Shown in pieces: positions 21,689 through 34,700 of a stretch of DNA of 36,367 bases. Under the pieces are notes generated by a model, which saw only the letters and a list, made by a program, of their open reading frames with translations, did no database searches and had not been told where the DNA came from. The position numbers and the translations under genes are program-made. Within the stretch, counting starts at the first letter, position 1. Each line of letters begins with the position of its first letter. The stretch covers positions 1 through 36,367 of the forward strand of contig JAYMSP010001092.1 in assembly GCA_036897095.1 (NCBI GenBank). Direction: 5' to 3'. The stretch is from Plantago elongata (taxonomy: Eukaryota; Streptophyta; Magnoliopsida; Lamiales; Plantaginaceae).

Positions 21689-22487
21689 TTCTAAGCCAAT
21701 TGTTTGCTTCTCTTATCTTGCCATTATATTTCAGGTGCATATTTGAACACAATACATGCATTTTTCTATGATGATCCTTTTCTTCATTATTTTTTCTTTT
21801 TATATCAAATATTTTTTCTTAAATGATGATAAAAATTAAAACCCATAAATTCCAAAACTTCTATTATTCCCACTTGTAGTTTTAATGACAACCTATGCAT
21901 ATCTTCTACGTCTGAGAGTTTCACAATCTGTTACAGTTTAACTTAATTTACATGGTTTGCAGTCTATTACGTGAGCCCTACAAATAAAAAAATAATCTAT
22001 GTCATAAATTGTCTACTACCAAATGTCTTTCATAACTTTGTTAACTGTCATTGAGTAAAAAAAATACTAATAATATAACATGTCATATAGGAAGAACAAC
22101 AATAACAAGTTAAATATTAATTGACGAACACAAGTAAGAACTGAATATAAAACTTCAAGCTTCTAATCGGATTAACTGCAAATCATCAAGATTCCACGAG
22201 AGTTCAAATGTTCAATACATCTACCATTCCGTTCGCAAGACATCATTTACGGAAAGACTGCATTTTTCCTCTTTCGCAGCCTTGCAGATTGCAATTATGC
22301 ATCTTCGACAAAAGGTTAGAAACTTCTAGCTTATGAAGGACTAAATCGTAATATAACCAAATTGATAATTTGCCCAAAATTGGCTCATGTAAATAATCAA
22401 ATCCATAAACCCTAGTGTCTATTTGGTACTCAATATTGTTCCTACTACTTCACCATTTCAACAAGTTCACTAGCACAAAGTCTTGCC
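21689..22487. promoter_or_regulatory. Shared upstream region between NdhL and the ARM-repeat gene
   Basis: These 799 bases separate the start codons of two divergent genes whose products both look plastid-targeted. The region must hold both promoters unless a leader intron exists. I see no repeat or RNA gene and cannot assign specific elements. Confidence 0.45.
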
Positions 22488-25400
22488 ATGGCTCTATCTT
22501 CTCTATCCCATTTCAAATTCAGGCCTCCAAATGTTCTTGAACCCAATAAATCCCCATATACAGACATGATTCATACCTCAAGACTCGAAATTTTAGCTCA
22601 CAAGAACACTACAGTTTCAAGAATACCAACTTCTAGACACTTCCATTGTCTTTCTCATGGAGTTATCCCCAATCGCCTCCGTAATTTTCCTTCTGTGTTG
22701 GCTAGTGCTTCTGGTGATGCTACTAGTGATCCGGGTGGTGAAATTTCTACTGCCAATGACGAGTCTTCAGCTTCTGTAAGCACTAAGAATGAATAAAAAT
22801 CTAATCTTGCTTATGTTCAAGATGACATATCTGTTTTATGATACTTTCCTTGTCCATTTATGAATATCTGTAACAAGTAAACCAGTCTACATATTAATTT
22901 AGTCTGTTTCTTACTTGCCAAAGGAGCTCCTGAATATGTGTGAGTTGGTGATCATTCACCTGTGATAGTGGATTCTATCGTTTTTTAATAGTTCTTTGTG
23001 GATTTATACGTGTTAGAATCTTTTATCGTTTATCTTGCTTCCGCTTATATCAATTGATTGCAGGTTCTTGACGCATGGAGGAACAGGTCATCTAGTTCTG
23101 GTGGTGATGGGTATGTGGCATCGTTTGTTTCCAAGCTTGGTCTTGACAATGATCCACAGGATAGAGAACAGGCTGTTGAAGCCATCTGGGCATATGCTCT
23201 TCAGGGAAAGCATTTTGTTGACAATGTCATGAAATACAATAGAATAGTCAATCTTGTCGTGAATCTGTTGCAATCAGACTCTGAGTCTGCATGTGAAGCA
23301 GCTGCGGGTTTCCTGAGGACCCTCTCCTCCGTAAATGAATACAGAGATGTAGTGGCTGAATGTGGTGCAATAGAAGAGATAACAGGCCTTTTGAGGCGGT
23401 CTTCCTTGTCGTCTTATGTAAGTATTAGCTAACACACTGCTTTGTTTGTATATAGCAATCGTTTTCCTTGAGTACATGATTTAGATGAAGCTTATGTGGG
23501 TTTGTCCAGGTGAAGGAGCAGGCCATAGGAACTTTGTGGAACATGTCGTTTGATGAGAAGTTCAGACTGAGAATAGCTAACTCTGATAGTTTCCCTATGC
23601 TTGTGAAGTTCTTGGAAGATGACAATTTAAAAGTCAAAGAGGCTGTTGTTGGTGTTTTAGCCAATGTGGCATTGAGCCAATCTAATCATGAGATAATGGT
23701 TGAGGCTGGGGTTATCCCGAAACTGGTAAGCCTAACTTTGTTTGGTTTTGTCTGCAACCAAGGTTATTACATAATCCTTCTCTTGTGCATTGGTTACTTC
23801 CGCCAAAGGACCTGGTGATGAATATATTTATTTATATCTGTCCTTAAGATTTTTATTTATTTATTCATCAAGGAACTAGGTTAAAATAGATGGCTGCTCA
23901 TTTGCACGAACAATTGGCACCAACAAGAATTCAGTTTGGAATTAATGATAATGGAGCTTAACTTGTTGATTCTAAATCAAGTAGTAAAAAATTGGATATT
24001 ATAAATCAGCTTAGTAAGTTTTTTTTTCCTGCATCGTGGAAAAAGTTGGATATTGAATACTCTTAGTTTCTTGGTCATGTTATACTTTGGCTTAAGCTTT
24101 ACTTCATTTGTGTTGCTTTTTGGTATTTAACCTTCTATTTCTGAATTCTTTCATATTATCACCAGCTCCTGATGAGTTTGCTGGTCATAACTCATAAAAT
24201 AGACTTTGTTTAAATATACTTTTATGGCTATTATTTAATACCTGTAATTAGATTTTTTTTGAAATGGCAAAGTTATAAGACTTTTGACTTTGAAGCAACG
24301 TTACTTATCATTAATTCTTTTGTCATTTTCAGTTGGCCAGCCATTTTACATTTCTTTCGCTGGTATATGTTTGCTTTAAAATCTATGCTACAAGACCTGT
24401 TCATTTGGTTATCCTGTTAACTGTTTACCTAGGGGATGCAGCCATACTTAAGAATTCAACACTACTGGATTACAACTCAGTTTATAAACTATGCAGTTCA
24501 GTTTGATCACTTGGTCACTATAGTAAAGTTAATGTTGCTTGAGAAGATAAGTACTATACCAATGTTTATATACTATAAACAAATGTTCTGTGTAGGGTTC
24601 TATAGCTAAATTTGATGGTGGAAGGAAAGGAAGTTTAGATCCTTAGCACACAGTTCATTGAGAATTTCTTTTTCTTTTCCAATATTCATGCGTCAAGCTC
24701 ATACCTGTTGGCAATTTTAATTACAACTGTCTATCCATGGGACCATGTTGGAACTCGTAATTGGTAAATTTAACACTCTTCCACTTGATGTTCTGCAGTC
24801 AAAGCTTTTGAAGGATTATGCCGATGAACCTGAAGTTATTGGAGAGGTAGGACATATATATATAACAGGATACTCATTTTGGAGGGTCTCCTTTGGTATT
24901 ATTTGCCTGCTCACTTTGATTATTAAGATTTATATTAAAAAAGTTTCCCATGTCGTACTCCCATCCTCTGTTTATTTAGGGGAGAAGCTGTGCTTAAGAA
25001 GTCTATAGTGAGAATTACAACTCACAAAGTTCGTATACTATAAGGGTTTGGCCATTAAGATCACTATAGTAATGTTGCTTGAGAACAAAGAACGTACTCT
25101 TCCAATGCTTTATATTCCTAATAAAAATGTTCTTTTTATGGTTGTGTTGCTATAATCTCTTAGTGGATTTTTTTCAAGTCATAGCATACACTTCATTAAT
25201 TTTATTTTTTCTCCGTCATTCATGACCGGCAAGTTTTAATACAATTTTCTGTTATTGCATTTATTTTCACATCTTAAATCCAAAGAACTCGGTTGCAAAC
25301 TTCCATTCTCCTTGGAACCATGTTTTAACTGGTTTATGTAATGCCCTAGATTGAGGCCGTGATGCAGAAAATGAATAGTGGCTCAAAAGAATCTGCAGGC

Positions 25401-28400
25401 ATTGAAGAGGCAGCAAGAAATGCGCTGTTGGAGTTGGCTAAAGATGAGTATAATAGAGTGCTCATTATGGAGGAGGGTCTTCTTCTTGTCCCTTTGGTTG
25501 GTGCTGCAGCCTACAAATGTATAAAACCATTTTCATACCTTCAGGATCAAAAGCTTAGAGAAGAAAGGCCAAAAGAGACTAAACGAAGGTCAAGACGTTC
25601 ATATGGTGCTGAGGAAATATTTCTTGGACTGAAGACTCGGAAAGACACGAATTTAGATGAGGCAAAGATGAATGCTAAAATGGCAAAAACCCGGCAAGAG
25701 TTCCTTGCTCGTATTGGAGCTATAGAAATCAGCAGAGATAATGAACCTAAAAGTGAAGGCTCTGCACGCCAGAGGTTGACAATTTTGCCGTGGAGTGATG
25801 CCGTTGCTCGGCTGGTGTTAATTATGGGACTAGAAGATGAGTCGGCTATTGCTGCAGCAGCTGGGTCCATTGCTGATGCATGCATCAACGAGCATGTGCG
25901 TCTGTCATTCAGAGAAGCTGGGGCAGTCGAACTTCTTGTTCAGTTAATTAATCATAACAGTGATGCTGTTAAAGCAGCTGCAGTAAGGGCACTGGACAGG
26001 CTATCCATCAGGTAGCGTGTTCCGTGTCACTCCATGTCTTTGAGTGGATGATTGATGTCAAACAATAAGCTTCGTTTCTTGATGAATATGGTGTCTCCTG
26101 TTATCAAACTTGAGCTATGGTTACTCATGTATGTGCTGAGCCTAATTGCTTTTCACAATTTCAGTTTCCGAGATACTCGTTTGAAATTGAATTCATCTTA
26201 AGGAAACGACTCTTCTTACTAAATGTATGTTATTACCATATTATTTTGTTAAGGTATTAGCTCCTTAGCAGAGATCTACCGGCCTTCAATTTTGGATGCA
26301 GTCCCTAGTCATAGTCATGAAGTGTCTTTGGTTTCACACTACATGGTCATGAAGGCAGTTGTCAAAATTTTGTATGAATGTTTCTGGTATTTCATAATCT
26401 TTGCAATGTATACACTTTGAATTGGTTGAATTGCACGATCTCTGAAATGGCAGTGTTGAAGTTTGCAAGACAATTGAAGCAGAAGGTGTTTTACATCCTC
26501 TCATAAATTTGCTGAAGAACAGTGTGTCTTGCCACACCTTGACAGGAATGGTACTGGAGTTGTTTATATTTTCTCAGAAGCTATATATCGAGAGATTCGA
26601 TCTAGTTATCTGAAGATATAATTTTACTTTGATGACTGCAGATTCTGAATATTCTTACTCGGGTTTTAGACCCTAACAAAGAAATGAAATCAAAGGTCTG
26701 AGGCTACTACTTAATATTGAACATCAGGGAATTCATACTTTCTCTCCCTCGAAGAACTAAATCTCTGACATTTGTACCTTTTTAGTTTTTCGGTGGACTA
26801 GTGAATGATTCAAAAAAGGATTTGGATTTAACAGAGATCCCAGCTGCAGCCAAGGAAAATGAGATGATCTCATCAACTTCAACCTCCAGGTTCTTTCCTG
26901 TTTTATATCAATTGAAGCACTGATTTTCAATTGTGTCCAAAAGATAACAGTATCATGAATTTGTTACTCTGATAAGGTGAATCAGAGTTAGCTGGAAAAT
27001 TATTGCTTGAAATGGTATTTGATTTAATTGGCCAGCCATCTCTTTCTTTTCACATTTGGTGTTGAAAAGTTACGCTAGTTTGCATTTGATGTGTTCTAAA
27101 ATTTTGTCTGCTATCACTAATCAAGGTTTTATAGTTCATGTATAGCCGAACAATTCTATTGATCGTTCAGTAACTACCTTGGCAGCTTGCAGATTGATTC
27201 AACTTTTCTCTCATGTCTTGTGGACATCTTGAAGACATCAGGTCTTGAGCTGCGGAGGAAAGCTGCTTCGATTTTGGAGTTTATTGCAATGACCAAGCCT
27301 CACACGGTGTTGATTATCTCGGAAAAGATTGAAGCTGGTCTTCAGGAAGTATTGGCACAGAAATCTATAATAGGTACCATAGACTTTGCTGCTTGAAGAA
27401 CATGTTATTTGTGTTGGGAGTAGAAGACATTTAACTTTTTTCTTTATGTTAAAGTAAGCAAATACTTGAGATACACACCTGATATGCAGAAAGCATGTCA
27501 ATAAGCTTCGTGATTTACAAGATTTAAAAAAGAAGCCTGAGATAGTTGTTTCTTCAATATATAGTAAATTATAAGTTTAAATAAGTTCTCTACGACACAT
27601 TTCAGATTCGATGTTATCTGGTGTAACTTTTAAGAATGGCACGGTATATTATACTGCTGCTAGACAGTGCACTTTGGTAATATGATTGTGCATCGGCATG
27701 TGCATGCTGGACGAGTGTTAGTGTGTTTTACATGCGAGGTAAAGGCTGTCAGTGTAAATATGCAGAGATTGCTTTTCACAAATTTAGCTAAATAGCTCAA
27801 TTATTTGACGACCTGTTGTCCTATTCCATGTAAACTTGCAAAATGCTGAAACAATTGCCCTAAAAACTGGGTAGAGAGTTCTGTTATTAGTTGTATGGGA
27901 TCAATGTATTAACGTCACTTGTTACACAATTTTACATGATCTGTACTCTCTCGTCAACTTCTTGCTAATGTTTGTCACCAAACCAAATAACAGGAAAGGA
28001 GTATGATGTAGATGATGAAGAACAGCAAATACAGCACATACTACAGCTCGAAGAAGTTGGTAGAACAGTCTCTGCAGCTTCAAGATTACTCGCAAGATTG
28101 CTCGATAATGATGAGTTCCGGCAAACTGCCAACTTAAAACATTTCATAGATTTGCTCCGTGACCTTCTTGTGTCCCCCATTCCTGTCCAGCACAAGGAGT
28201 GGATCGCAGCTTGCCTAGTCAAACTCAGCTCCTTTTCACCAGAAGTAAAAAAACCGATTAAAGTGGAAGTGACCCTTCATGAAGCAATCCCTAGGCTGGT
28301 CGAAAAGCTCGAGAACTCCTTTTCTCGTGAAGTTCAGGAAGCTGCTGTTGTAGAGCTTAATGGAATAATTTCGGAAGGGCTTGTAGAATCCACCAAAGCT

Positions 28401-28625
28401 GTTGCTTCTCTTGGAGGGATTTTCCTGATAGTGAAGCTGATGGAATTTTGCAGCGATGAGGCTCTGGAGGCCAGTTTGGCTATACTGTATAATTTAAGCA
28501 TGGATGGCGAAAACCATGCGGCTATTTTAGCTGCTGGAGCAGTTCCGATCCTAAGGAAGATTGTACAGTCGGAAAGGCCAGGGTGGATGCGTGCTCTTCG
28601 CCTGCTCAGAACTCTTCCCACATAA
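22488..28625 (+). CDS. Armadillo-repeat protein with a plastid-type N-terminus
   Basis: Ten exons: 22488-22775, 23064-23417, 23510-23725, 24799-24846, 25350-26011, 26454-26550, 26642-26695, 26786-26889, 27186-27373 and 27994-28625, giving 880 residues. The acceptor at 27185 was chosen over the one at 27192 because only it keeps the frame. Residues 1 to about 75 are rich in Ser, Thr, Arg and His with few acids, ending near VLASAS, as in a chloroplast transit peptide. After an acidic linker, alpha-helical ARM repeats follow in at least two blocks (about 97-290 and 410-870), with motifs such as VKEQAIGTLWNMS, VKEAVVGVLANVAL and ALEASLAILYNLS. A basic insert (KETKRRSRRS) splits them. ARM arrays bind other proteins; the partner is unknown. 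It resembles Arabidopsis At1g23180, from memory. Exon 4 (48 nt) lies between two related intron segments. Confidence 0.88.
24430..24745. repeat. Intronic duplication, left copy (intron 3 of the ARM-repeat gene)
   Basis: Shares with 24985-25325 the order CTTAAGAA, ATTACAACTCA, GATCACT...ACTATAGTAA, AATGTTGCTTGAGAA, AAATGTTCT and GGA(A)CCATGTT. The offset is about 560 bases and divergence is considerable. Confidence 0.6.
24985..25325. repeat. Intronic duplication, right copy (intron 4 of the ARM-repeat gene)
   Basis: Partner of 24430-24745. Each copy stands a short way upstream of a splice acceptor (24798 and 25349), so the duplication involved the 3' part of an intron and probably helped create the short exon 4. 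Confidence 0.6.
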
Positions 28626-29099
28626 GTGGAAAGGAGAAAATTGTAGTCTGCAACTAGCGAAAGAAAATGCATAATGTGATGGATATGACTCTATTATGAA
28701 TGTCTTTCTATCATATTTCTTGTAGGAAAAACTGAAAGGCAGAGATTTTGCTGTATTCATAAAAACAGCTGCCAAATTGAAATATGGAATGTACTGAGAA
28801 AATGAGGACATGGATCCATTAGACACATAGACCTTGTGGCTAAAAATTCGGTGTAAATCTTTGTCGCGCATGAGTTAATGGTTTATGCGATTGAGTTTAA
28901 CTGTTTAAGCACGACGTATGATTTTTCTAACTTTTTCATTGAGGAAAATAACCCTTGAGTAGAAGTTAATTCTTCCAATTTTCCCTACAAAACAGAGATA
29001 TTTGTATAAATCTGTGGCCTGCCTTTCTATGACAGTGTTTTATCCGAAATTGTGGAACTTTATTACATTTGTATCTGTTTGGCATTGTAAGACACTGCC

Positions 29100-30464
29100 A
29101 TGATTATCCTCAACTGCAACTCCATTACAAAGCCTACTCAAACTTCTGCTGCTGCTTCTCCTCTACCAAACAATATTTCTCCTCCACCCTCTCCTCCTTC
29201 CAATGTAAAGCCTAATCCCAATAAACTCCCCAACGGTAAGCTGCAACAGGGGAATTTGAAGCAGCAGAAAAGAACGAAGCAGCCATCTGTTCTGGAAATC
29301 GAACGAGCAATAGGTGCTGGCATATTCCGAGAGAGAGATCCTAACAGGTAAACACAGCCACAGAAATCTTATCTCTTTATCCCCTCCTATTGCATTAAGC
29401 TGCATTGCTTTAGCAATATGTTCTTTTGTTTTCTTACCTTTGCTATTGTAATCATCTCAGTGAATCTGGAGAGGAGAAGCAGGGTTTAGTTGGCAGTGTG
29501 TTGAAAAATTCAATTGGAATGTCTGAAGGATCTGTTGAGAGACAGCTTAGGGAGACCGGTGAATGGCTCATTAGGCGAAGCGAAAAGACTTCCCAAAGAT
29601 ATGGTACTTTTCTATATGCAAACTATCTATTTCTAATGAATTCGTTTAGCTTGTCACATCTTATATGAGAAGGGGAGCCTTTTCACAACATTAAGTTGCA
29701 TGCGACCTGTTGGTCACAAATTTTTAGCCTTCAAAGGTAAGTCTGTTGTGTCAAAATACGGTTCTGAAACGCTAGCATGGAATCTGCATATAGTATTATT
29801 CATTTCTTTCTGTGCTTCAGTTTAGATCAGGAGATTTCTAGTAGACTTGGTGAAATTGGTCTAATGGAGTGATTTTCTGAACTATAAGAACTTGATTACA
29901 TCGAAGAAACTGATAAAAACTCTGCCTGGAGACTATAAAATTCCTGACTCTAATGACAAAGATGATAATCACTCTAAAGCGTACTCATCTTCCATGAGCT
30001 CAGGTCTAATAATGCTGAAGGAAAATAGGAGTACTTTTCATTAGGCCAATTACGTGTTAGTTTGGAGATACAGACAGTGCCATTTGGCAGATTTGACATA
30101 CATTAGGCCTATTATGTGCTTCTTCAATCGATCCACTGATCTATTTCTTCTGTCCATGGTAAAGCTCATGTTCTGGATAAACAAATCTAGAATCAAGGTC
30201 TGGTTAAACCAGACCACCAAATGAATACACAAGTCCGCTATAACTCTTGCCTAGCTATTTCAGATAACATGTCATTTAATTATCAGCAAGTTTCTTCCTT
30301 TTGATGTCAACAGCATTGATTTTGATGTTTGTGGTGCAGGGAAGAAAATTCTGATGGCTCTGTATCTGTGGATTTTACCAGCGTGGATATTCATGTTTTT
30401 GTTCATTTCCGGGGCAGTGAAACTGCCGTTTACCACTCCGTATCTGCAAGATTTACTATCATGA
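29100..30464 (+). CDS. Uncharacterised small protein, transit-like N-terminus and one C-terminal membrane helix
   Basis: Three exons, 29100-29347, 29461-29603 and 30340-30464, in phase with GT-AG borders, encode 171 residues. I do not recognise a named family. Residues 1-62 are rich in Ser, Thr, Pro, Asn and Lys with almost no acidic residues, suggesting a chloroplast (or mitochondrial) targeting peptide. Residues 63-130 are charged and probably helical (EIERAIGAGIFRERD, then ERQLRETGEWLIRRSEK). A hydrophobic helix follows at about 134-155 (ILMALYLWILPAWIFMFLFI), and the protein ends in KLPFTTPYLQDLLS. This gives a soluble domain anchored by one helix near the C-terminus. The cleanly spliced frame and the AATAAA 80 bases after the stop support a real gene. 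The ATG at 29100 is the first in the frame. It follows the ARM-repeat gene by 0.47 kb on the same strand. Confidence 0.8.
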
Positions 30465-30543
30465 TCAGTAACTGATTGCAATGGAGGCATATTGGAACTA
30501 TACACAAACGGGATATTTGCTTACTTGATCTTACAAGTACATA

Positions 30544-30549
30544 AATAAA
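30544..30549 (+). terminator. Polyadenylation signal of the small membrane-protein gene
   Basis: AATAAA 80 bases after the TGA at 30462-30464, within AT-rich 3' sequence. Confidence 0.45.
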
Positions 30550-30559
30550 TGTACATAAA

Positions 30560-31760
30560 GATTGGCTGTATGAGATGGAATGTAGTTAGGTTTGGTTTGT
30601 TCACCTTCTCATATTGTTTCTGTGACTATATTGACTTCCACGCTCCAGCAGTCATTGTTGAATCCAATTTAACAATCAAAGTCAAATCTTAAACTATGTA
30701 CTTAAGTTAGTTGGTTTCTCATATGAATTTAGGTATTAACATTCTCATGTGTTTATTCAATATTATAGTAAATTAATAATAATTGATACAGTAACACATT
30801 ATATTAAATCGGACAAAGATTTTATTTAAGATAAATTAAAATTATTAAGTATGAATATGTGAAGAACTTACATTGGATATCTATTTATAGATTTCTCTTA
30901 CAAGATTTTGCCAAATGCACATTTGAAGTTTGTTTCGGATTCTGCTACAAATGCCTTGATAGGCCCATATAGGTTTGTTGAGGCTAGGACGTCCCGCTCG
31001 GAATTGTAGTCACACCCTTAGGATGAAGCGGTTAAGTACATCCAACTTAGTTCACAACCTAAGGAGAACTCTAAGAACTTGGACAATGCTATGGCTATAA
31101 TTCCTTGTTGACATTTATCTTCTTAATTTTCAAGTATTTTTGTAAAAGTTAATTGTAGAAGTATATCGTGGTCTACAAACTTAAATCGCCTTTGATGCTC
31201 CATATATTTTTATATATTAACATATAATATAATTTTTATACGTAATTAACTGATAATAAAATTTAAATTTTTATCACTATGCAATATTTTTATATATTCC
31301 ATAATAAGAAAAAAGCATGTGATTTGTGAAGATGACATCTCATAGTGATGATGCTGCCACCTAATAAAATTGGCATCAATCACTCAAAAAGCTTTGCTTT
31401 CACAGCCATTGGGAGAAAAAAGATAGGAAAACTGGCCAACCAACAGAACCAAATGAAATGATGCAACAAAAAAGAAAAGAAAACAGCTAGTAATAAATAA
31501 ATAATTTACCAATTTTGTTATTTTCATTTTTCACCTGTAGTCAGTTGTAATAATAAATCATTTATTTATTTATATAATATAAAATAGTATTTATCAGTTA
31601 ATAAAATCATAAGCTCATTTTATTCTTTTCTTCCCTTCGTCTGTAACAGCAGGCAATTGACAATAGAGATAGATAGAGAGAGAGAGAGTCATCAGAAATC
31701 TGTTGCGCTTTTGATTGGTTAATCAGAAACAACATAGTCGACTCGACTCGATCTGTAAAT
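30560..31760. other. Intergenic, with a possible solo LTR
   Basis: From about 30784 to 31110 the minus strand reads TGTCAACAAGG at one end and ...TACTGTATCA at the other, with a TATAAATA promoter-like box (CTATAAATAGATATCC near 30885-30900) inside. That is the layout of a solo retrotransposon LTR of about 330 bp, but I could not find a matching 5-bp target duplication. The remainder (31110-31660) is AT-rich without genes. A (GA)n run at 31676-31688 lies in the likely 5' leader of the ANTH gene. Confidence 0.35.
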
Positions 31761-34700
31761 ATGGGAACTCTCCAGTCATGGCGGAAAGTTTACGGCTCTC
31801 TTAAAGACCAGACTAAAGTTGGCCTTGCTCATGTCAATTCCGATTTCAAGGTTTCGTTCTTACACTTTCCTTCTCATCGTTCGTTATTACTTGCTTTGAT
31901 TACTCATTTTACCCAACTTAATCTTCATTTTGGGGTTTTGATCAATTCATGTAGTTCGTTTTTATTGGGGTTTTTCAGTGTTGTTGTAGAAATCAACTGA
32001 TTTAGCGTTGGAATCTCTGCTAGAATCATGTTAGGTTTTGTCGAGAATTTAGGGGATTTGAAGTTAAGGCTAGTGTGAAATTGACTTAATCTGTTATGGA
32101 TGGGTGTTTACATTTCTTTTTATAACTATTGATAGTTGAATAGTATAGTGGCTTACTTGGTCATGGACTCATGGATTTTGGGGTTTAGGGTATGTGGGTG
32201 TTTCATTTGTGACTGTGCTTGATTGATAAAAATAGGCTTGTAACTGATGGGAGAGAGAGAGACTGTGCTAAATCGTGATGAACTATTTCTGAATTTTACT
32301 TTTCTTGTCTATATATAGGATGTTGATGTTGCGATTGTGAAGGCTACTAATCATGTGGAATGTCCGCCCAAGGAGAGACACCTCAGGAGTGAGTTTTCTT
32401 CTTCCTCTATATTTACTTATAGGATCCGTTAATTTCTCGTGTGGATTTCGCTTTTCATTTGTGGGGATGATTTGTTCACTCACATTCTTATTGTGGATGG
32501 GGTGTGTGGAGGTTTAGGGTTCATTTTTACTACTTTAAATACGGTTGTGCCACTGTCTGGGTGTGTACTCCTTCTGTTTTTCACTTAATAGAGTCTCGGG
32601 AGTTATCTTTGTAAATTATATCTCTTTGGGGAATTCGTGAACTTCTTTCCTTTTTTCCATTCACACTGAGGCTAAGAGTATTCGTGCTTGGGATGTTGAT
32701 GATTTAGTAGGATCCTAATGCTTCTGCAGCAATTATAGCAATTGGAAAATAGATGAGGATATAGATGTTGGTTTTCTTAGTTGAGGGGGAGTTGAGCTTG
32801 TTCAGATCTGGAGTTTTCTCTCATTTGGTGCAATATGTCTTCACTTACAATAATGTTGTTGGTACTCGGATGCTTCTTGCAGAAATTTTGGTTGCCACAT
32901 CAGCGGTCCGGCCTCGGGCTGATGTTGCATACTGCATACATGCACTATCGCGACGACTGGCAAAGACACATAATTGGACGGTATGGATCCTGATGTAGTT
33001 TCTTGCTAGTATAATGGTGTATTGGGTTCTTCCTTGCTTCCTTATTGGTATTGGATTCTTGTATTTGAAATAGTCTTTCAGTCTAATGACTTCATCTGAG
33101 TATTGCGAATGTTCATGGATGTGAGCCTCAAGTTTTTGGGTTATACAAGTATTTGTTTTGTGGATTTGGTTTAGTTCCTTGGATTCAATAAGAACCCGAC
33201 ACCAACTATTGAATAAAATTGCGAATGATTAATTATGTACGAGTACCTCTCTTATTTGTCATTCGTCAATGTAAAGTTAATACTAAGGCTGCTTGCTGGT
33301 AACAACAATATGTTAAAATTAAAAATTGCCAGGAGCATCCAGGGTACTTACTGCCATGCTGCTGGGTATTGCAGCACACTCCTTATTGCTGCTGATGTCT
33401 TGGGAATTCTGGTTATTATTATTTTTTGTGTGGTTTTATAGGAGAAGTTTAAAGGCCATTGCTGAAAGTGAACATGTATCACAGTTTTCTAAGGGTGCTT
33501 ATAGTCATGTACTATTTACCTGGGATCCTTATGTTGGAAATTTCTAGAGGAAAATGAATATTTCACCTTAGTATGTTTTCTATGGCAAATGGCAGTTGGT
33601 CGATCCAACTTCAAATCTTTTTTGTCAAGTTCTGAGTGGAATATGAGAATTTGCACTTTATCATGGAAGCTGATGCATCATGTTGCTCCAACCCCCTGTC
33701 TGGAAGTCATTACTCAATAGATTGAGATCAAGTTTAGCAGAAGAGGGCAATCGACTATCCATTCCAATTCTAAATGCTCATAGTATCTGTGGCAGTTAAT
33801 TTGTTTTCTTATAATGCACATTGACCCTATATACAGCCTTTTATAAGACCCTGTATTGTTTCCTCTTTTTGCTGATATATGGATTAGGTGTTCCCTTTGT
33901 TCTTTAAGAAGCTCTAGATTTTCTTATTCCTCTCTGTTGCCAAATTTTTATATATACGTATGGGTTTACTTTCATAAGACCCTGGATAATTTGGTATTTT
34001 TGCCCAGTCATTGTCCAAATAATGGTCTCATTTGTGCTTTAAGCAATCAGTTTTCTTCTCTTTTTCGAGCTTTTCGTCGAAGGGTCTTTTAATTTTGTTG
34101 GTAACTCATCAAGACCTTATGTGTCGCAGTATCATTTTTGAATTTTACATCTACATGTGTTTATGGTTTTGCCTGCCCCCCCCCTACCTTTTTTCAGGTT
34201 GCTTTGAAGACACTCATTGTCATTCATAGGACTTTGAGGGAAGGTGATCCTACTTTCAGAGAAGAACTCCTAAATTTTCAACAGAGGGGGCGTGTGCTCC
34301 AACTGTCGAATTTTAAGGATGATTCGAGCCCCATTGGTAAGAATTTTTCTGATTATTTTGTCGGTTTTCTCTTGTGAGCTTAATTCCAGAAGGGCAACTC
34401 TTGTGTGTGCTCATAAAAACATTAGCACGATGAATGATCAAACAGTAGCTCATGATTAATTCGTTTCTACAGCTTGGGATTGCTCTGCTTGGGTACGCAC
34501 TTATGCACTCTTCTTGGAAGAACGGCTAGAATGCTTTAGGATTATCAAATATGACATCGAAGCGGAACGCCTGCCTAGGCCTTCACAAAGCCAAGATAAG
34601 GTGTGATATGTTTTACACCAGCATGTCTATAACCTTTACTCGTTCCAGTCCAAATTGTCTGTGCATTTTAAGTTTATTAGTGCACTTTTAGATTTATACT

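Noticed and set aside
25547-25888. 113-codon minus-strand frame within the ARM-repeat gene
   Set aside because: Shadow of exon 5 on the opposite strand, with no recognisable product.
27193-27196. Splice acceptor at 27192 for exon 9 of the ARM-repeat gene
   Set aside because: It would put the clearly coding sequence that follows out of frame with exon 8; the acceptor at 27185 restores phase.
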